Below, piece by piece: positions 37,275 through 48,557 of a stretch of DNA of 55,474 nt (the first letter of the stretch is position 1; every line of letters starts with the position of its first letter). The stretch is from NCBI GenBank assembly GCA_031288615.1, contig JAITRC010000010.1, positions 1 through 55,474 on the forward strand, read 5' to 3'. The DNA is from Tannerellaceae bacterium (GTDB taxonomy: Bacteria > Bacteroidota > Bacteroidia > Bacteroidales > Tannerellaceae). The notes beneath the pieces are model-generated. The model worked only from the letters and a program-made list of their open reading frames with translations, ran no database searches and was not told the origin of the DNA. A program made the translations under genes and the position numbers.

Positions 37275-37544
37275 ATGGCTAAAGAATCAATGAAAGCCCG
37301 CGATGTCAAGCGGGCAAAAATGGTTGCCAAATTCGCGGCCAAACGGGCTCAGCTGAAAAAGGAAGGAAACTATGAGGCCTTGCAAGCCCTTCCCAAGAAT
37401 GCTTCTCCCGTACGCTTACATAACCGTTGTAAGATAACCGGACGGCCGAAAGGTTATATTCGGCAGTTTGGAGTCTCACGTATACAGTTTAGGGAAATGG
37501 CCTCAAATGGTCTAATCCCTGGAATAAAAAAGGCCAGTTGGTAG
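37275..37544 (+). CDS. rpsN: 30S ribosomal protein S14
   Basis: This 89-residue uS14 is of the longer, zinc-free type: the usual CxxC pairs of short zinc-binding S14 are missing. [30 protein letters not shown] is the family core (residues about 49-78). It ends with GIKKASW. A 56-base gap with regulatory-looking elements separates it from rpsH. Confidence 0.97.
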   Translation: MAKESMKARDVKRAKMVAKFAAKRAQLKKEGNYEALQALPKNASPVRLHNRCKITGRPKGYIRQFGVSRIQFREMASNGLIPGIKKASW

Positions 37545-37546
37545 TG

Positions 37547-37555
37547 TATGTTTGT
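37547..37555 (+). promoter_or_regulatory. possible internal -7 promoter element before rpsH
   Basis: TATGTTTGT fits TAnnTTTGY exactly, begins 3 bases after the rpsN stop and lies 46 bases before rpsH. It could give extra transcription of the distal spc and alpha genes. Chance matches to this motif occur, so support is moderate. Confidence 0.4.
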
Positions 37556-37560
37556 TAAAT

Positions 37561-37584
37561 ATTGTCCCGGTAATCGGGATCAAT
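37561..37584 (+). promoter_or_regulatory. hairpin in the rpsN-rpsH gap
   Basis: ATTG-TCCCG (37561-37569) can pair with CGGGA-T-CAAT (37575-37584) across a GTAAT loop, giving a 9-bp stem with one bulged base. No U-run follows, so an intrinsic terminator is unlikely. An RNA structure used for autogenous control or processing is possible. Confidence 0.4.
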
Positions 37585-37600
37585 TTAATATATGTAAAAA

Positions 37601-37996
37601 ATGACAGATCCTATTGCAGACTACCTGACACGACTCAGGAACGCCATTAAGGCGAAACATCGCGTGGTGGAGATACCGGCGTCTAATTTGAAGAAAAAGA
37701 TTACGGAAATCCTCTTCGAGAAAGGTTATATCTTGAATTTCAAATTTGTGGATGAAGGCCCGCAAGGTTTTATCAAGATTGCTTTGAAGTATGATTACAC
37801 AAACAAAGTAAACGCTATCAAAGGATTAATGAGGGTATCCCGTCCCGGGTTACGAAAATACGTCGGGTACGAAGACATGCCTAGAGTACTGAACGGGTTG
37901 GGGATAGCTATCTTGTCGACCTCTCAGGGAGTAATGACGGACAAGGAGGCACGTAACTTGAGGGTTGGTGGTGAGGTATTATGTTACATTTACTAA
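37601..37996 (+). CDS. rpsH: 30S ribosomal protein S8
   Basis: This 131-residue uS8 binds 16S helix 21; in E. coli it is the autogenous repressor of the spc operon. It starts [25 protein letters not shown] and ends [26 protein letters not shown], with the conserved serine/threonine loop intact. It follows a gap holding a possible promoter and hairpin. Confidence 0.98.
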   Translation: MTDPIADYLTRLRNAIKAKHRVVEIPASNLKKKITEILFEKGYILNFKFVDEGPQGFIKIALKYDYTNKVNAIKGLMRVSRPGLRKYVGYEDMPRVLNGLGIAILSTSQGVMTDKEARNLRVGGEVLCYIY

Positions 37997-38014
37997 TCTG
38001 AGGAGGAACAAGAA

Positions 38015-38566
38015 ATGTCAAGGATAGGGAAATTACCCATTCACGTACCGTCAGGTGTCAAGGTCACTATTGAGAAAAATCTCATAAAGCTAAAGGGACC
38101 TAAGGGAGAGTTGTCACAAGAGGTTCATCCTGATATCCATATCGTATTCGAGAATGATGTGATTGAATTAAAAAGGCCTGATGACGAGCGTCACCATCGC
38201 GCCTTGCATGGTTTGTATCGCGCATTAGTGAACAATATGGTTGTTGGCGTGTCCGAAGGGTTCCATAAAGAATTAGAACTTGTCGGTGTAGGTTATCGTG
38301 TAAGTAATGCAGGGCAATTGTTAGACCTTTCTTTAGGTTATACGCATAACATTTTCTTGATGCTCCCTCCCGAAGTGAAAGTAGAGACAAAAACCGAAAG
38401 AAATAAGAATCCGCTTATCATCCTTGAATCTGCAGACAAGCAGTTGATCGGTCAGGTATGCGCCAAGTTACGTTCGTTCCGTAAGCCGGAACCATACAAG
38501 GGTAAGGGAGTACGTTTCGTAGGTGAAGTTGTACGCAGAAAGTCGGGTAAGTCCGCTGGTAAGTAA
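38015..38566 (+). CDS. rplF: 50S ribosomal protein L6
   Basis: This 183-residue uL6 lies near the GTPase-associated centre. Two similar alpha/beta domains are visible: SRIGKLPIHVPSGVKV in the first, and the C-terminal RSFRKPEPYKGKGVRF, typical of the family. An AGGAGG-like sequence lies upstream of the ATG. Confidence 0.98.
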   Translation: MSRIGKLPIHVPSGVKVTIEKNLIKLKGPKGELSQEVHPDIHIVFENDVIELKRPDDERHHRALHGLYRALVNNMVVGVSEGFHKELELVGVGYRVSNAGQLLDLSLGYTHNIFLMLPPEVKVETKTERNKNPLIILESADKQLIGQVCAKLRSFRKPEPYKGKGVRFVGEVVRRKSGKSAGK

Positions 38567-38585
38567 TCTGTAAACGGGGAAATTT

Positions 38586-38936
38586 ATGACAAAGAAAGAT
38601 GCAAGGAGATTGAAAATCAAAAAAAGCATACGGGGAAAAATCTCCGGAACGCCTGAGCGCCCTCGTTTAAGTGTCTTCAGAAGCAATAAGCAAATCTATG
38701 CACAAGTGGTTGATGACACGAAAGGGGTGACTTTGGCTGCCGCCTCTTCCTTAAACATGGAAATGGAAGAGAAGTTCCCTAAAAAGGAGCAAGCATCCAA
38801 AGTAGGTGAGTTGATAGCCAAGAATGCACAGGAAGCAGGTATACAAACTGTTGTATTTGACCGTAATGGATATTTGTACCACGGTCGGGTGAAAGAATTA
38901 GCAGACGCTGCACGCAAGGGAGGTCTTAAATTTTAA
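38586..38936 (+). CDS. rplR: 50S ribosomal protein L18
   Basis: This 116-residue uL18 binds 5S rRNA with uL5. [33 protein letters not shown] and the end [31 protein letters not shown] region (about residues 90-116) are diagnostic. It is 19 bases after rplF and 5 before rpsE. Confidence 0.98.
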   Translation: MTKKDARRLKIKKSIRGKISGTPERPRLSVFRSNKQIYAQVVDDTKGVTLAAASSLNMEMEEKFPKKEQASKVGELIAKNAQEAGIQTVVFDRNGYLYHGRVKELADAARKGGLKF

Positions 38937-38941
38937 GCAAG

Positions 38942-39469
38942 ATGAGAAGTATAGGAGGAGTTTATAATAGGGTGAAGACTACCAGCGACCTGGAATTAAA
39001 GGACAGGCTTGTTGCGATAAACCGCGTGACGAAGGTGACGAAGGGAGGGAGGACATTTAGTTTCGCTGCCATCGTAGTAGTTGGTAATGAAGATGGTATC
39101 GTTGGTTGGGGGTTAGGAAAAGCAGGAGAAGTAACGGCAGCTATTGCCAAGGGTGTGGAAGCAGCTAAAAAAAACCTGGTCAGAGTTCCTGTGCACAAAG
39201 GGACTATCCCTCACGAACAAATCGCCAAGTTTGGTGGAGCACGGGTACTTATTCGTCCGGCAACACACGGTACAGGGGTGAAAGCAGGAGGTGCTATGCG
39301 TGCTGTTCTTGAGAGCGTGGGTGTCACCGACGTGTTGGCAAAATCAAAAGGTTCATCCAATCCGCACAACTTGGTGAAAGCAACTATCGTAGCCCTATGT
39401 GAGTTAAGAAGTCCATTAATGGTGGCTCAAAACAGAGGTATTTCTGTGGAAAAAGTATTTAACGGTTAA
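38942..39469 (+). CDS. rpsE: 30S ribosomal protein S5
   Basis: This 175-residue uS5 is important for decoding fidelity and mRNA entry. The double-stranded-RNA-binding-like domain has [20 protein letters not shown] and [24 protein letters not shown]. The second half has [34 protein letters not shown]. No change is seen in the spectinomycin loop region. Confidence 0.98.
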   Translation: MRSIGGVYNRVKTTSDLELKDRLVAINRVTKVTKGGRTFSFAAIVVVGNEDGIVGWGLGKAGEVTAAIAKGVEAAKKNLVRVPVHKGTIPHEQIAKFGGARVLIRPATHGTGVKAGGAMRAVLESVGVTDVLAKSKGSSNPHNLVKATIVALCELRSPLMVAQNRGISVEKVFNG

Positions 39470-39486
39470 CTATAGAAAGGAGTATC

Positions 39487-39660
39487 ATGGCAACATTGAA
39501 AATAAAACAGATTAAGAGCCGTATCCGTTGTCCGAAGGACCAAAAAAGGACTCTGGATGCTCTGGGGCTAAGAAAGTTGAACCGTGTAGTAGACCATGAG
39601 GACTCTCCTGCTATCCGTGGCATGATTGAAAAGGTGAAGCATTTGGTTGTAATTATATAG
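39487..39660 (+). CDS. rpmD: 50S ribosomal protein L30
   Basis: This small gene encodes 57 residues. It starts [20 protein letters not shown] and continues with [19 protein letters not shown] to KVKHLVVII. The pattern matches uL30 (I-x-R-P-x-xQ-xxTLxALGLxKxNxxV) and the position between rpsE and rplO is the conserved one. Two residue changes stand out: SRIRCPKDQ where many species have SxIGRPxxQ, which is common in this phylum. It lies 17 bases after rpsE and 25 before rplO. Confidence 0.96.
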   Translation: MATLKIKQIKSRIRCPKDQKRTLDALGLRKLNRVVDHEDSPAIRGMIEKVKHLVVII

Positions 39661-39685
39661 GAACCACTTAGAAACAAAGATATTC

Positions 39686-40132
39686 ATGGATTTATCAAGT
39701 TTGAAACCGGCAGGAGGATCTACCAAGACGCGGAAAAGGATCGGGCGAGGCCCGGGATCAGGGTTAGGAGGTACTTCTACAAGAGGGCATAAGGGAGCCA
39801 AGTCACGGTCGGGTTATTCCCGTAAGATTGGTTTTGAAGGTGGACAGATGCCTATACAGAGACGTTTGCCGAAGTTTGGCTTTAAAAACATCAATCGTGT
39901 AGAATACAAAGCTATCAATCTTTCTACCTTGCAACAATTAATTGATGCACAGCACTTGGAAAAAGTAAGTGTAGAGGATTTTATCGCCGCAGGGTTTATA
40001 TCCCGATCGCAGTTAGTGAAAATACTCGGTAATGGAGCATTAACCTCCAAAGTGGATGTAGAAGCTCATGCTTTCTCTAAAAGTGCGGAGGTTGCCATTC
40101 AAGCTACCGGCGGAACAGCCGTAAAGCTCTAA
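39686..40132 (+). CDS. rplO: 50S ribosomal protein L15
   Basis: This 148-residue uL15 threads into 23S rRNA. The Gly/Arg/Lys-rich extension KTRKRIGRGPGSGLGGTSTRGHKGAKSRSG and the PIQRRLPKFGFKN segment are characteristic. Its stop lies 3 bases before secY, so translocase and ribosome genes are cotranscribed. Confidence 0.98.
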   Translation: MDLSSLKPAGGSTKTRKRIGRGPGSGLGGTSTRGHKGAKSRSGYSRKIGFEGGQMPIQRRLPKFGFKNINRVEYKAINLSTLQQLIDAQHLEKVSVEDFIAAGFISRSQLVKILGNGALTSKVDVEAHAFSKSAEVAIQATGGTAVKL

Positions 40133-40135
40133 GTT

Positions 40136-41461
40136 ATGAGATTCATAGAGACACTTAAAAACATCTGGAAAATTGAGGATTTACGGAAACGCATCCTCAC
40201 TACGTTGTTTTTTGTTGCGATATATCGCTTCGGAACCTACGTGGTTATTCCCGGTGTAGACCCTCATTCGCTGACGGCTCTTCAAGCACAGACACAAGGG
40301 GGATTGCTCGCCTTGTTGGATATGTTCTCAGGGGGGGCATTCGCTAATGCGTCTGTCTTTGCGTTGGGAATTATGCCGTATATCTCCGCTTCTATCTTTA
40401 TGCAGTTAGCCGCAATGGCTGTTCCTTCCATGCAGAAATTACAGCGCGAAGGAGAAAGCGGGCGGCGTAAGATCAACCAGTGGACGCGTTATTTAACGGT
40501 AGCAATACTCATGTTTCAGGGACCTACCTATTTGGTAAACCTGAGTGTACAACTCAGGGCGGTAGGGGCATCACTGCCTGGTGGGATATTTTTCTCCATC
40601 TACGCGACAATTATTATGGCTGCCGGTAGTATGTTCGTCCTATGGTTAGGAGAACGGATCACCGACAAGGGTATAGGGAATGGTGTTTCGTTCATTATCC
40701 TCGTAGGTATTATTGCTCGCCTTCCTCATTCATTGTTTCAAGAGTTTATTTCCCGTACCAGTGAGACCACTGGCGGTTTGGTAATGTTCTTGTTCGAGAT
40801 GCTTATTCTGTTATTGGTAATTGCGGGAGCAATCATGTTGGTACAGGGGGTGCGTAAGGTACCTGTACAATATGCCAAACGCATCGTCAGTGGTAAGCAA
40901 CTCGGTGGAGCACGCCAATACATACCTCTGAAAGTAAACGCCGCCAATGTGATGCCCATCATCTTTGCGCAGGCTATAATGTTTATACCCATCTCCATTA
41001 TGGGTTTTGCTTCGCAGGAAGTCAGTCCTTTCTGGAGTGCATTCATGGATAATACCGGCTTTTGGTACAATTTTGTGTTCTTTGTGCTTATCATTCTGTT
41101 TACCTACCTTTATACAGCCATTACTATCAATCCTACTCAAATGGCTGATGATTTGAAGCGAAACAATGGTTTTATTCCGGGAATTAAACCCGGTAAGCCT
41201 ACGAAAGATTACTTGGACGTCATTATGGATAGGATCACCTTGCCAGGTGCTTTTTTTCTCGGCCTGATAGCAGTCATGCCGGCTTTTGCCCGTCTGCTGG
41301 GAATCAGTATGTCATTCTCTCAATTTTTCGGAGGAACGTCATTGTTGATTTTGGTCGGTGTTGTATTAGACACTTTGCAGCAAATAGAAAGCCATTTACT
41401 GATGCGTCACTATGATGGTCTATTGAAATCAGGGAAGATCAGGGGACGTACAGGTGTTTGA
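40136..41461 (+). CDS. secY: protein translocase channel subunit SecY
   Basis: This 441-residue inner-membrane channel of the Sec system has about ten transmembrane helices. Landmarks are RILTTLFFVAIYRFGTYVVIPGVD (first helix), the plug-region GGLLALLDMFSGGAFANASVFALGIMPYISASI, and the cytosolic loops with YAKRIVSGKQLGGARQYIPLKVN and FIPGIKPGKPTKDYLD. It pairs with YajC, also encoded in this window. Confidence 0.98.
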   Translation: MRFIETLKNIWKIEDLRKRILTTLFFVAIYRFGTYVVIPGVDPHSLTALQAQTQGGLLALLDMFSGGAFANASVFALGIMPYISASIFMQLAAMAVPSMQKLQREGESGRRKINQWTRYLTVAILMFQGPTYLVNLSVQLRAVGASLPGGIFFSIYATIIMAAGSMFVLWLGERITDKGIGNGVSFIILVGIIARLPHSLFQEFISRTSETTGGLVMFLFEMLILLLVIAGAIMLVQGVRKVPVQYAKRIVSGKQLGGARQYIPLKVNAANVMPIIFAQAIMFIPISIMGFASQEVSPFWSAFMDNTGFWYNFVFFVLIILFTYLYTAITINPTQMADDLKRNNGFIPGIKPGKPTKDYLDVIMDRITLPGAFFLGLIAVMPAFARLLGISMSFSQFFGGTSLLILVGVVLDTLQQIESHLLMRHYDGLLKSGKIRGRTGV

Positions 41462-41473
41462 TAAAGGAATGAA

Positions 41474-42259
41474 ATGATTTTTCTGAAGACAGACGAAGAA
41501 TTAGAATTGATGTGGGAAGCAAATCAGTTAGTAGGTAAGACACTTGGTGAATTAGCCAAGCATGTTGCCCCTGGAATTTCCACACGGCGATTGAACGACG
41601 TGGCGGATACTTTCATTCGGGATCATGGGGCAACTCCTGCTTTTCTGGGCTACAATGGTTTCCCCGCTTCTATCTGTACTTCGGTAAATGATCAAATAGT
41701 GCACGGTATACCCTCAGATAAAGTGGTTTTGAAAGAAGGTGACGTCGTTTCGATAGACTGCGGTACAAAATTGAAAGGTTTTGTAGGTGATTCTGCCTAT
41801 ACATTTTGCGTCGGAGATGTTTCTCCTGAAGCGATGCGCCTCTTGAAAACCACGAAAAAAGCTCTTTACGTAGGTATCAGTCAAGCCGTTGAAGGTAATC
41901 GTGTCGGGGATATTGGGCATTCCATCCAGTCATACTGTGAATCGAAAGGGTATACTGTTGTCAGGGAATTAATAGGGCATGGAATAGGACGTGACATGCA
42001 CGAAGCGCCTGATGTACCGAATTTTGGTCGTAGTGGAAGTGGTGACAAACTTCGTAGTGGCATGTGTATCTGTATTGAGCCGATGATCAATCAGGGTCGG
42101 AAGAACGTGGTCTTTGAAAAAGATGGCTGGACGGTGAGAACGAAAGATCGTAAATATTCAGCGCATTATGAGCATTGTATTGCCATCCGTCCCGAAGGTC
42201 CTCGTATTTTGTCTTCATTCAAGTTTGTGGAAGACGTGCTCGGAAGTAAAGCAATATAA
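41474..42259 (+). CDS. map: methionine aminopeptidase type I
   Basis: This 261-residue metalloenzyme removes the initiator Met from nascent chains. The pita-bread fold has its five metal ligands in [19 protein letters not shown] (two Asp), [12 protein letters not shown] (His), IEPMINQG (Glu) and a last Glu near [11 protein letters not shown]. The secY-map-infA order is usual; adk, which lies between secY and map in some phyla, is missing as expected for this one. Confidence 0.97.
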   Translation: MIFLKTDEELELMWEANQLVGKTLGELAKHVAPGISTRRLNDVADTFIRDHGATPAFLGYNGFPASICTSVNDQIVHGIPSDKVVLKEGDVVSIDCGTKLKGFVGDSAYTFCVGDVSPEAMRLLKTTKKALYVGISQAVEGNRVGDIGHSIQSYCESKGYTVVRELIGHGIGRDMHEAPDVPNFGRSGSGDKLRSGMCICIEPMINQGRKNVVFEKDGWTVRTKDRKYSAHYEHCIAIRPEGPRILSSFKFVEDVLGSKAI

Positions 42260-42264
42260 TTCAC

Positions 42265-42483
42265 ATGGCGAAGCAAACAGCAATAGAGCAGGACGGTGTG
42301 ATTGTCGAAGCATTATCAAATGCAATGTTTCGTGTAGAGCTGGAAAACGGACATGAAATAACTGCCCATATATCCGGCAAAATGCGAATGCATTACATAC
42401 GGATTTTGCCAGGAGACAAGGTGAAAATAGAAATGTCGCCTTACGATCTGTCCAAAGGACGCATCTCATTCAGGTACAAATAA
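42265..42483 (+). CDS. infA: translation initiation factor IF-1
   Basis: This 72-residue OB-fold factor occupies the 30S A site during initiation. It begins [25 protein letters not shown] and contains the conserved [25 protein letters not shown] and [15 protein letters not shown]. It starts 5 bases after map. Confidence 0.98.
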   Translation: MAKQTAIEQDGVIVEALSNAMFRVELENGHEITAHISGKMRMHYIRILPGDKVKIEMSPYDLSKGRISFRYK

Positions 42484-42498
42484 ATAAAAGCACAAAAT

Positions 42499-42615
42499 AT
42501 GAAAGTAAGAGCATCTTTGAAAAAGCGTACTCCTGAGTGCAAGATCGTCAGGAGGAAGGGACGTTTATACGTGATTAATAAGAAGAACCCAAAGTTCAAG
42601 CAACGTCAGGGTTGA
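42499..42615 (+). CDS. rpmJ: 50S ribosomal protein L36, zinc-free type
   Basis: This 38-residue bL36 runs from [20 protein letters not shown] to NPKFKQRQG. The zinc-binding form has Cys11, Cys14, Cys27 and His33. Here only Cys14 remains, so it is the zinc-independent (C-minus) version typical of this phylum. It lies 15 bases after infA and 40 before rpsM, its conserved position. Confidence 0.97.
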   Translation: MKVRASLKKRTPECKIVRRKGRLYVINKKNPKFKQRQG

Positions 42616-42655
42616 TAGGTAGCAGAAAATAGACATACAATAGAATTAAAAAGAT

Positions 42656-43036
42656 ATGGCTGTACGTATAGTTGGTGTCGATTTACCTCAAGAAAAGCGA
42701 GGTGAGATAGCGTTGACCTACATTTATGGAATAGGTCGTAGTGCGGCAAATACGATCTTACAAAAGGCTGAGGTTGATCGCGACATCAAAGTGAAAGATT
42801 GGACAGATGAGCAAGCCTCCCGAGTACGTGAGGTGATCAGTACAGAATTCAAGGTGGAAGGTGATCTTCGCTCGGAAGTTCAGTTGAACATTAAACGATT
42901 GATGGATATTGGTTGTTATCGCGGTATCCGTCACCGTATAGGCCTGCCTTTACGCGGGCAGAGCACCAAAAACAATGCCCGTACCCGCAAGGGAAAGAAG
43001 AAGACCGTCGCAAACAAGAAGAAAGCTACTAAATAA
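42656..43036 (+). CDS. rpsM: 30S ribosomal protein S13
   Basis: This 126-residue uS13 of the head contacts uL5 and P-site t[32 protein letters not shown] and [29 protein letters not shown], with a basic C-terminal tail, are diagnostic. It opens the alpha-operon part. Confidence 0.98.
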   Translation: MAVRIVGVDLPQEKRGEIALTYIYGIGRSAANTILQKAEVDRDIKVKDWTDEQASRVREVISTEFKVEGDLRSEVQLNIKRLMDIGCYRGIRHRIGLPLRGQSTKNNARTRKGKKKTVANKKKATK

Positions 43037-43045
43037 TTTAATACT

Positions 43046-43435
43046 ATGGCAAAGAAAGCTGTTGTAACAAAGAAAAGAAACGTCAAAGTTGACGCCCACG
43101 GACAAGCTCATATTCATTCTTCTTTCAACAATATCATCGTGACCATTACCAACAGCGACGGACAGGTTATCAGCTGGTCTTCCGCTGGAAAAATGGGATT
43201 TCGCAGTTCCAAGAAAAATACGCCATACGCCGCACAAATGGCTGCACAGGAGTGTGCGAAAATAGCTTACGATCTTGGACTGAGAAAGGTCAAAGTATAC
43301 GTCAAAGGACCGGGTAACGGACGCGAGTCTGCAATCCGTACTATTCATGGTGTTGGAATAGAAGTAATGGAAATCGTTGACGTCACTCCCGTTCCTCACA
43401 ACGGTTGCCGTCCGCCTAAGAAAAGAAGAGTATAA
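43046..43435 (+). CDS. rpsK: 30S ribosomal protein S11
   Basis: This 129-residue uS11 of the platform lies close to the mRNA exit. It has [33 protein letters not shown], then [25 protein letters not shown], and ends in [18 protein letters not shown]. It is 9 bases after rpsM. Confidence 0.98.
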   Translation: MAKKAVVTKKRNVKVDAHGQAHIHSSFNNIIVTITNSDGQVISWSSAGKMGFRSSKKNTPYAAQMAAQECAKIAYDLGLRKVKVYVKGPGNGRESAIRTIHGVGIEVMEIVDVTPVPHNGCRPPKKRRV

Positions 43436-43468
43436 TTAATGCCTATAACGGATAATTTAAGGTAAGCA

Positions 43469-44074
43469 ATGGCAAAATACATAGGCCCCAAAACAAAGAT
43501 AGCTCGTAAATTCGGAGAAGCAATTTACGGACCGGATAAGGTTTTATCCAAGAAAAACTATCCCCCTGGACAGCACGGTAATTCCCGCAAGAAAAAGACA
43601 TCTGAGTATGGTATACAGCTCCGTGAAAAACAAAAAGCCAAGTACACTTATGGTGTTTTGGAGCAACAGTTCCGGAATCTTTTTGAGAAGGCGTCCCGTT
43701 CTAAAGGGATTACCGGCGAGGTATTGTTACAGCTCCTTGAGGGACGTTTGGACAACGTCGTTTTCCGTCTGGGCATAGCTCCCACCCGCGCCGCCGCACG
43801 GCAGTTAGTGTCGCATCGGCATATCGTTGTTGACGGTAAAATCGTTAACATTCCCTCCTATTCCGTGAAACCTGGACAGCTCGTTGGTGTAAGGGAAAAA
43901 TCCAAATCTATGGAAGTAATCACCATCTCCCTATCGGGTTTCAACCATAGTAAATATTCTTGGATTGAATGGGAACACTCTGCTCTGCGCGGTAAATTGT
44001 TGCATTTGCCCGAACGCGCCGATATTCCTGAGAACATCAAAGAGCAATTGATCGTTGAGTTGTACTCTAAATAA
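43469..44074 (+). CDS. rpsD: 30S ribosomal protein S4
   Basis: This 201-residue uS4 is a primary 16S rRNA binder involved in decoding accuracy and mRNA unwinding. The N-terminal [51 protein letters not shown] and the S4 RNA-binding domain ([25 protein letters not shown]) are clear. No Cys-rich zinc motif is visible near the N-terminus, so this is a zinc-free uS4. Confidence 0.98.
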   Translation: MAKYIGPKTKIARKFGEAIYGPDKVLSKKNYPPGQHGNSRKKKTSEYGIQLREKQKAKYTYGVLEQQFRNLFEKASRSKGITGEVLLQLLEGRLDNVVFRLGIAPTRAAARQLVSHRHIVVDGKIVNIPSYSVKPGQLVGVREKSKSMEVITISLSGFNHSKYSWIEWEHSALRGKLLHLPERADIPENIKEQLIVELYSK

Positions 44075-44082
44075 ACTGGCAC

Positions 44083-45078
44083 ATGTCGATATTAGCATTT
44101 CAAAAACCCGATAAGGTGAACATGGTGGAGGCGAACGATTTCCACGGAAAGTTCGAATTTCGCCCTCTGGAGCCGGGTTATGGTATTACCGTCGGCAATG
44201 CGTTACGGCGTATCCTTCTATCGTCATTAGAGGGCTACGCCATCTCTGCGCTTAAAATAAACGGTATCGGCCACGAGTTCGCCTCTATTCCCGGCGTAGT
44301 TGAGGATTTGACAAACATCATTTTGAGTCTAAAGCAAGTGCGCTTTAAGCATGTTGGCTCCCCTGAAATAGAAGAAGAACGATTCAGTGTTGATGTTAAA
44401 GGAAGACAGTTCACAGCAAGTGATATCAACCGCCAATTGGTGCATTTTAAAGTACTCAACCCCGAGTTAGTTATTTGTCATCTTGAACCCAAGTCGGGAT
44501 TTCAAGTAGAGATGACCATTAATCGCGGACGGGGTTACATCCCTGCAGAAGACAACCAAGCTCTCTTCTCGCCAGACCTTCAGATTATAGCTATAGACTC
44601 TATCTACACGCCTATACGTAACGTGAAGTATTCTGTCGAAAATTTCCGTGTGGAGCAGAAAACAGACTATGAAAATCTTATCATTGAGATAGATACCGAT
44701 GGTTCCATCCATCCGAAAGAGGCTCTCAAAGAAGCTGCACGGATACTTATTTATCATTTCGCACTCTTCTCCGACGAGAAAATCACTCCCGGTGAAATGG
44801 ATAAAAAAGAAACAGAAGTCTTCGATGAAGAAGTTCTCCGTATGCGACAACTGCTCAAGAGTAAGTTATTGGATATGGAACTTTCCGTCCGTGCATTAAA
44901 CTGCCTCAAGTCTGCAGAAGTGGAAACATTGGGAGATCTCGTACGCCTCAATAAAAACGACCTGCTCAAGTTCCGTAATTTCGGAAAAAAGTCGCTCACC
45001 GAGTTGGACGAACTTCTTGAAAGCCTCAATCTCTCTTTTGGTATGGACATCACCAAGTACAAACTTGACAAAGACTAA
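44083..45078 (+). CDS. rpoA: RNA polymerase alpha subunit
   Basis: This 331-residue subunit assembles the polymerase core. The N-terminal domain has [23 protein letters not shown] and [11 protein letters not shown]. The C-terminal domain (from about 250) has [28 protein letters not shown], the helix-hairpin-helix surface that contacts UP elements and activators. The ending with [13 protein letters not shown] is normal for the phylum. Confidence 0.98.
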   Translation: MSILAFQKPDKVNMVEANDFHGKFEFRPLEPGYGITVGNALRRILLSSLEGYAISALKINGIGHEFASIPGVVEDLTNIILSLKQVRFKHVGSPEIEEERFSVDVKGRQFTASDINRQLVHFKVLNPELVICHLEPKSGFQVEMTINRGRGYIPAEDNQALFSPDLQIIAIDSIYTPIRNVKYSVENFRVEQKTDYENLIIEIDTDGSIHPKEALKEAARILIYHFALFSDEKITPGEMDKKETEVFDEEVLRMRQLLKSKLLDMELSVRALNCLKSAEVETLGDLVRLNKNDLLKFRNFGKKSLTELDELLESLNLSFGMDITKYKLDKD

Positions 45079-45083
45079 TTACA

Positions 45084-45605
45084 ATGAGACACAATAAAAA
45101 ATTCAATCATCTGGGGCGTACCCATGCCCACCGTAAGGCCTTACTCTCCAACATGGCGAGTTCTTTGATCGTACACAAGAGGATCTTTACCACCCTTGCT
45201 AAAGCAAAGGCACTGCGTGTTTACGTGGAGCCCCTGCTTACCAAGGCGAAGGAAGATACAACCCATTCGCGTCGTACTGTTTTCAGCTTCTTACAGAATA
45301 AGGATGCCGTAACCAAACTTTTCAAGGAAATATCCCAAAAGATTGCCGATCGACCTGGAGGTTATACCCGCATCATCAAAACCGGACAACGGTTGGGTGA
45401 TAATGCTTCCATGTGTTTCATTGAGTTGGTAGATTACAGCCCAAATATGGCCAAAGACTCTATTAAGAAACAAAAAACAAGGCGTTCCCGTAAGAAATCT
45501 GTTATATCCGTAGCCTCTGACGTGGCCGAGACCGTTGAAGTAGTCGATGAAAAAACCTCCAAAGAAGTGGTAGCAGAAGAAACAGATAAAACCGTAAAGT
45601 CATAA
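45084..45605 (+). CDS. rplQ: 50S ribosomal protein L17 with C-terminal extension
   Basis: This 173-residue bL17 has the core [29 protein letters not shown] and [24 protein letters not shown]. After about residue 128 comes an extension, first basic ([11 protein letters not shown]) and then acidic with Val/Glu/Thr-rich sequence to the end. E. coli bL17 stops near 127 residues; extensions are common in Bacteroidetes. Confidence 0.97.
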   Translation: MRHNKKFNHLGRTHAHRKALLSNMASSLIVHKRIFTTLAKAKALRVYVEPLLTKAKEDTTHSRRTVFSFLQNKDAVTKLFKEISQKIADRPGGYTRIIKTGQRLGDNASMCFIELVDYSPNMAKDSIKKQKTRRSRKKSVISVASDVAETVEVVDEKTSKEVVAEETDKTVKS

Positions 45606-45621
45606 ACAACTAGCATAGTAA

Positions 45622-46908
<1,287 letters not shown>

Positions 46909-46929
46909 GGCTTCCAACTGAGTAGTTTC

Positions 46930-46960
46930 AAAGCAGGGTGGAAACTTTTCACCCTGCTTT
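46930..46960 (+). terminator. intrinsic terminator after eno
   Basis: Bases 46930-46940 pair perfectly with 46950-46960 in an 11-bp stem with a 9-base loop, followed by TTTTTGTTT. It ends the ribosomal-eno transcription unit 15 bases before the convergent pyrC stop. The minus-strand T-run is poor, so it mainly serves the plus strand. Confidence 0.9.
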
Positions 46961-46975
46961 TTTGTTTATACCTTT

Positions 46976-48343
46976 TTATTCTTTCGGGCAGAGAAAGCGC
47001 AAAGGAAGACCGGAAGGTAGACAAGGCACAGAGGAATTATAACGATAAGCAATACACCCATTGACCAGCGTCAAGACAATCCGCCTGCTGAAACTAAGTC
47101 CTTCAAAGGGAGACCAGCCACATTTATAAAAGAGACTATCTTGAGTAACTGTGTAGGAGACCGATGGATCGACGAGAACAAGATCAGCATAATAACCTGG
47201 TCGAATAAACCCTCGATCTTCTATGCCATAAAGGATAGCAGGGGCGTGAGACATCTTTTCAACAACCGTCTCCACAGAAAAGAGTCCCTGAGCAGATAGC
47301 TCAAGCATCGCCGGAAGGGAATGTTGAACGAGTGGAGCGCCGGAAGCAGCCGTCAGGCAGTTACCCCCTTTTTCCGCAGGTAAATGCGGGGAATGATCGG
47401 TAGCCACAATATCAATAAGCCCATTATTCAAGGCAGCTCGCAACGCCGACCGGTCACGTTCGGATTTAACAGCCGGATTCCACTTGATATGATTCCCGAA
47501 ATGAGCGTAATCCGCGTCAGTAAACCAGAGGTGTTGCACACAAACTTCAGCCGTTATACGCTTGCGGGAAAGAGGAGAGGTATCGTTAAGTAGCGTCGTC
47601 TCCCGTTCGGTAGACAAATGAAGAAGGTGAAGACGTGCACCTGTACGTTGAGCTAGGTCAATCGCTTCGGATGAAGCTGCATAACACGCCTCCTCACCAC
47701 GTATAAGGGGATGGAAGGAAACATCAAGTTGGTCGCCGTGAAGAGACTTATAGTACGTAATGTTCCGGCGGATGATCTCTTCTTTCTCGGCATGTACAGC
47801 AACGAGGAGGTCAGTCTCTCCAAAAATACGTTCAAGTATTTCCCGCTTGTCCACAAGCATGCCACCGGTGGAAGACCCAAGAAAGACCTTGACCCCCGGC
47901 ACACGTTGCCTATCAAGGCTGGCAAACAAAGGAAGATTATCATTTGTCGCACCGAAGAAAAAAGCATAGTTAGCGAAGGAAACTTGTGCCGCCCTTTCTT
48001 CTTTTTGCACAAGGGCATCAAGGGTCGTTGTCTGCGGAAGAGTGTTCGGCATATCCATAAAAGAGGTCACTCCGCCTGCAACGGCGGCACGGCTTTCACT
48101 TTCCATGTCACCCTTGTGCGTGAATCCCGGATCACGGAAGTGGACATGGTCATCAATCACACCCGGTAAAAGCCACAATCCCTCCCCTTCAATCACTTCC
48201 CACCCCACCTCCGGTTTTTCATCTTCGGGACACTTCCCCTCCCGTACAGAGGTAATACGATCACCTTCCACCCAAACCGAACCTTCAAATGCCCTTCCTT
48301 CGTTAAAAATAAGCGCGTTTCGTATCCACTTCTTTGTGCTCAT
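46976..48343 (-). CDS. pyrC: dihydroorotase
   Basis: This 455-residue metal-dependent amidohydrolase closes carbamoyl-aspartate to dihydroorotate in pyrimidine synthesis. The metal ligands His66 and His68 lie in DDHVHFRDPG; further landmarks are GVKVFLGSSTGGML, HLLHLSTERE and ATDHSPHLPAEK. The sequence type matches the long dihydroorotase (class I) found in Bacteroidetes. It is a single gene with its own promoter, convergent with eno. Confidence 0.93.
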   Translation of the reverse strand: MSTKKWIRNALIFNEGRAFEGSVWVEGDRITSVREGKCPEDEKPEVGWEVIEGEGLWLLPGVIDDHVHFRDPGFTHKGDMESESRAAVAGGVTSFMDMPNTLPQTTTLDALVQKEERAAQVSFANYAFFFGATNDNLPLFASLDRQRVPGVKVFLGSSTGGMLVDKREILERIFGETDLLVAVHAEKEEIIRRNITYYKSLHGDQLDVSFHPLIRGEEACYAASSEAIDLAQRTGARLHLLHLSTERETTLLNDTSPLSRKRITAEVCVQHLWFTDADYAHFGNHIKWNPAVKSERDRSALRAALNNGLIDIVATDHSPHLPAEKGGNCLTAASGAPLVQHSLPAMLELSAQGLFSVETVVEKMSHAPAILYGIEDRGFIRPGYYADLVLVDPSVSYTVTQDSLFYKCGWSPFEGLSFSRRIVLTLVNGCIAYRYNSSVPCLPSGLPLRFLCPKE

Positions 48344-48382
48344 ACCTGCCTCTTTATGCTAAAAAACGACTTTCCTTCAGCA

Positions 48383-48391
48383 GCAAAGTTA
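48383..48391 (-). promoter_or_regulatory. -7 promoter element for pyrC
   Basis: Minus-strand TAACTTTGC fits TAnnTTTGY, 40 bases before the pyrC ATG. It diverges from the oxidoreductase promoter 62 bases away. Confidence 0.7.
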
Positions 48392-48452
48392 AAAAACACA
48401 TCGTAACACGGAAACCTCATGGTCACCTATTGATTTTCCGAGAAAAGTTCAA

Positions 48453-48461
48453 TACATTTGC
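48453..48461 (+). promoter_or_regulatory. -7 promoter element for the Gfo/Idh-DUF1080 pair
   Basis: TACATTTGC is a perfect -7 match lying 97 bases before the oxidoreductase ATG. The 96-base leader is longer than at most genes here and could contain regulatory sequence, though no clear hairpin is seen. Confidence 0.65.
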
Positions 48462-48557
48462 CTCGTAAATCGGAGTATCAAACATACCTAATTCGGTATA
48501 AATAACCGGTAAAGCAGCGAATCGGAAGAGTCTTTAACAACCATAAATCGTACTATT

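Noticed and set aside
42499..42615. L36 lacking its zinc cysteines as a damaged gene
   Set aside because: The cysteine-poor form is the usual bL36 type in this phylum and the rest of the protein is fully conserved.
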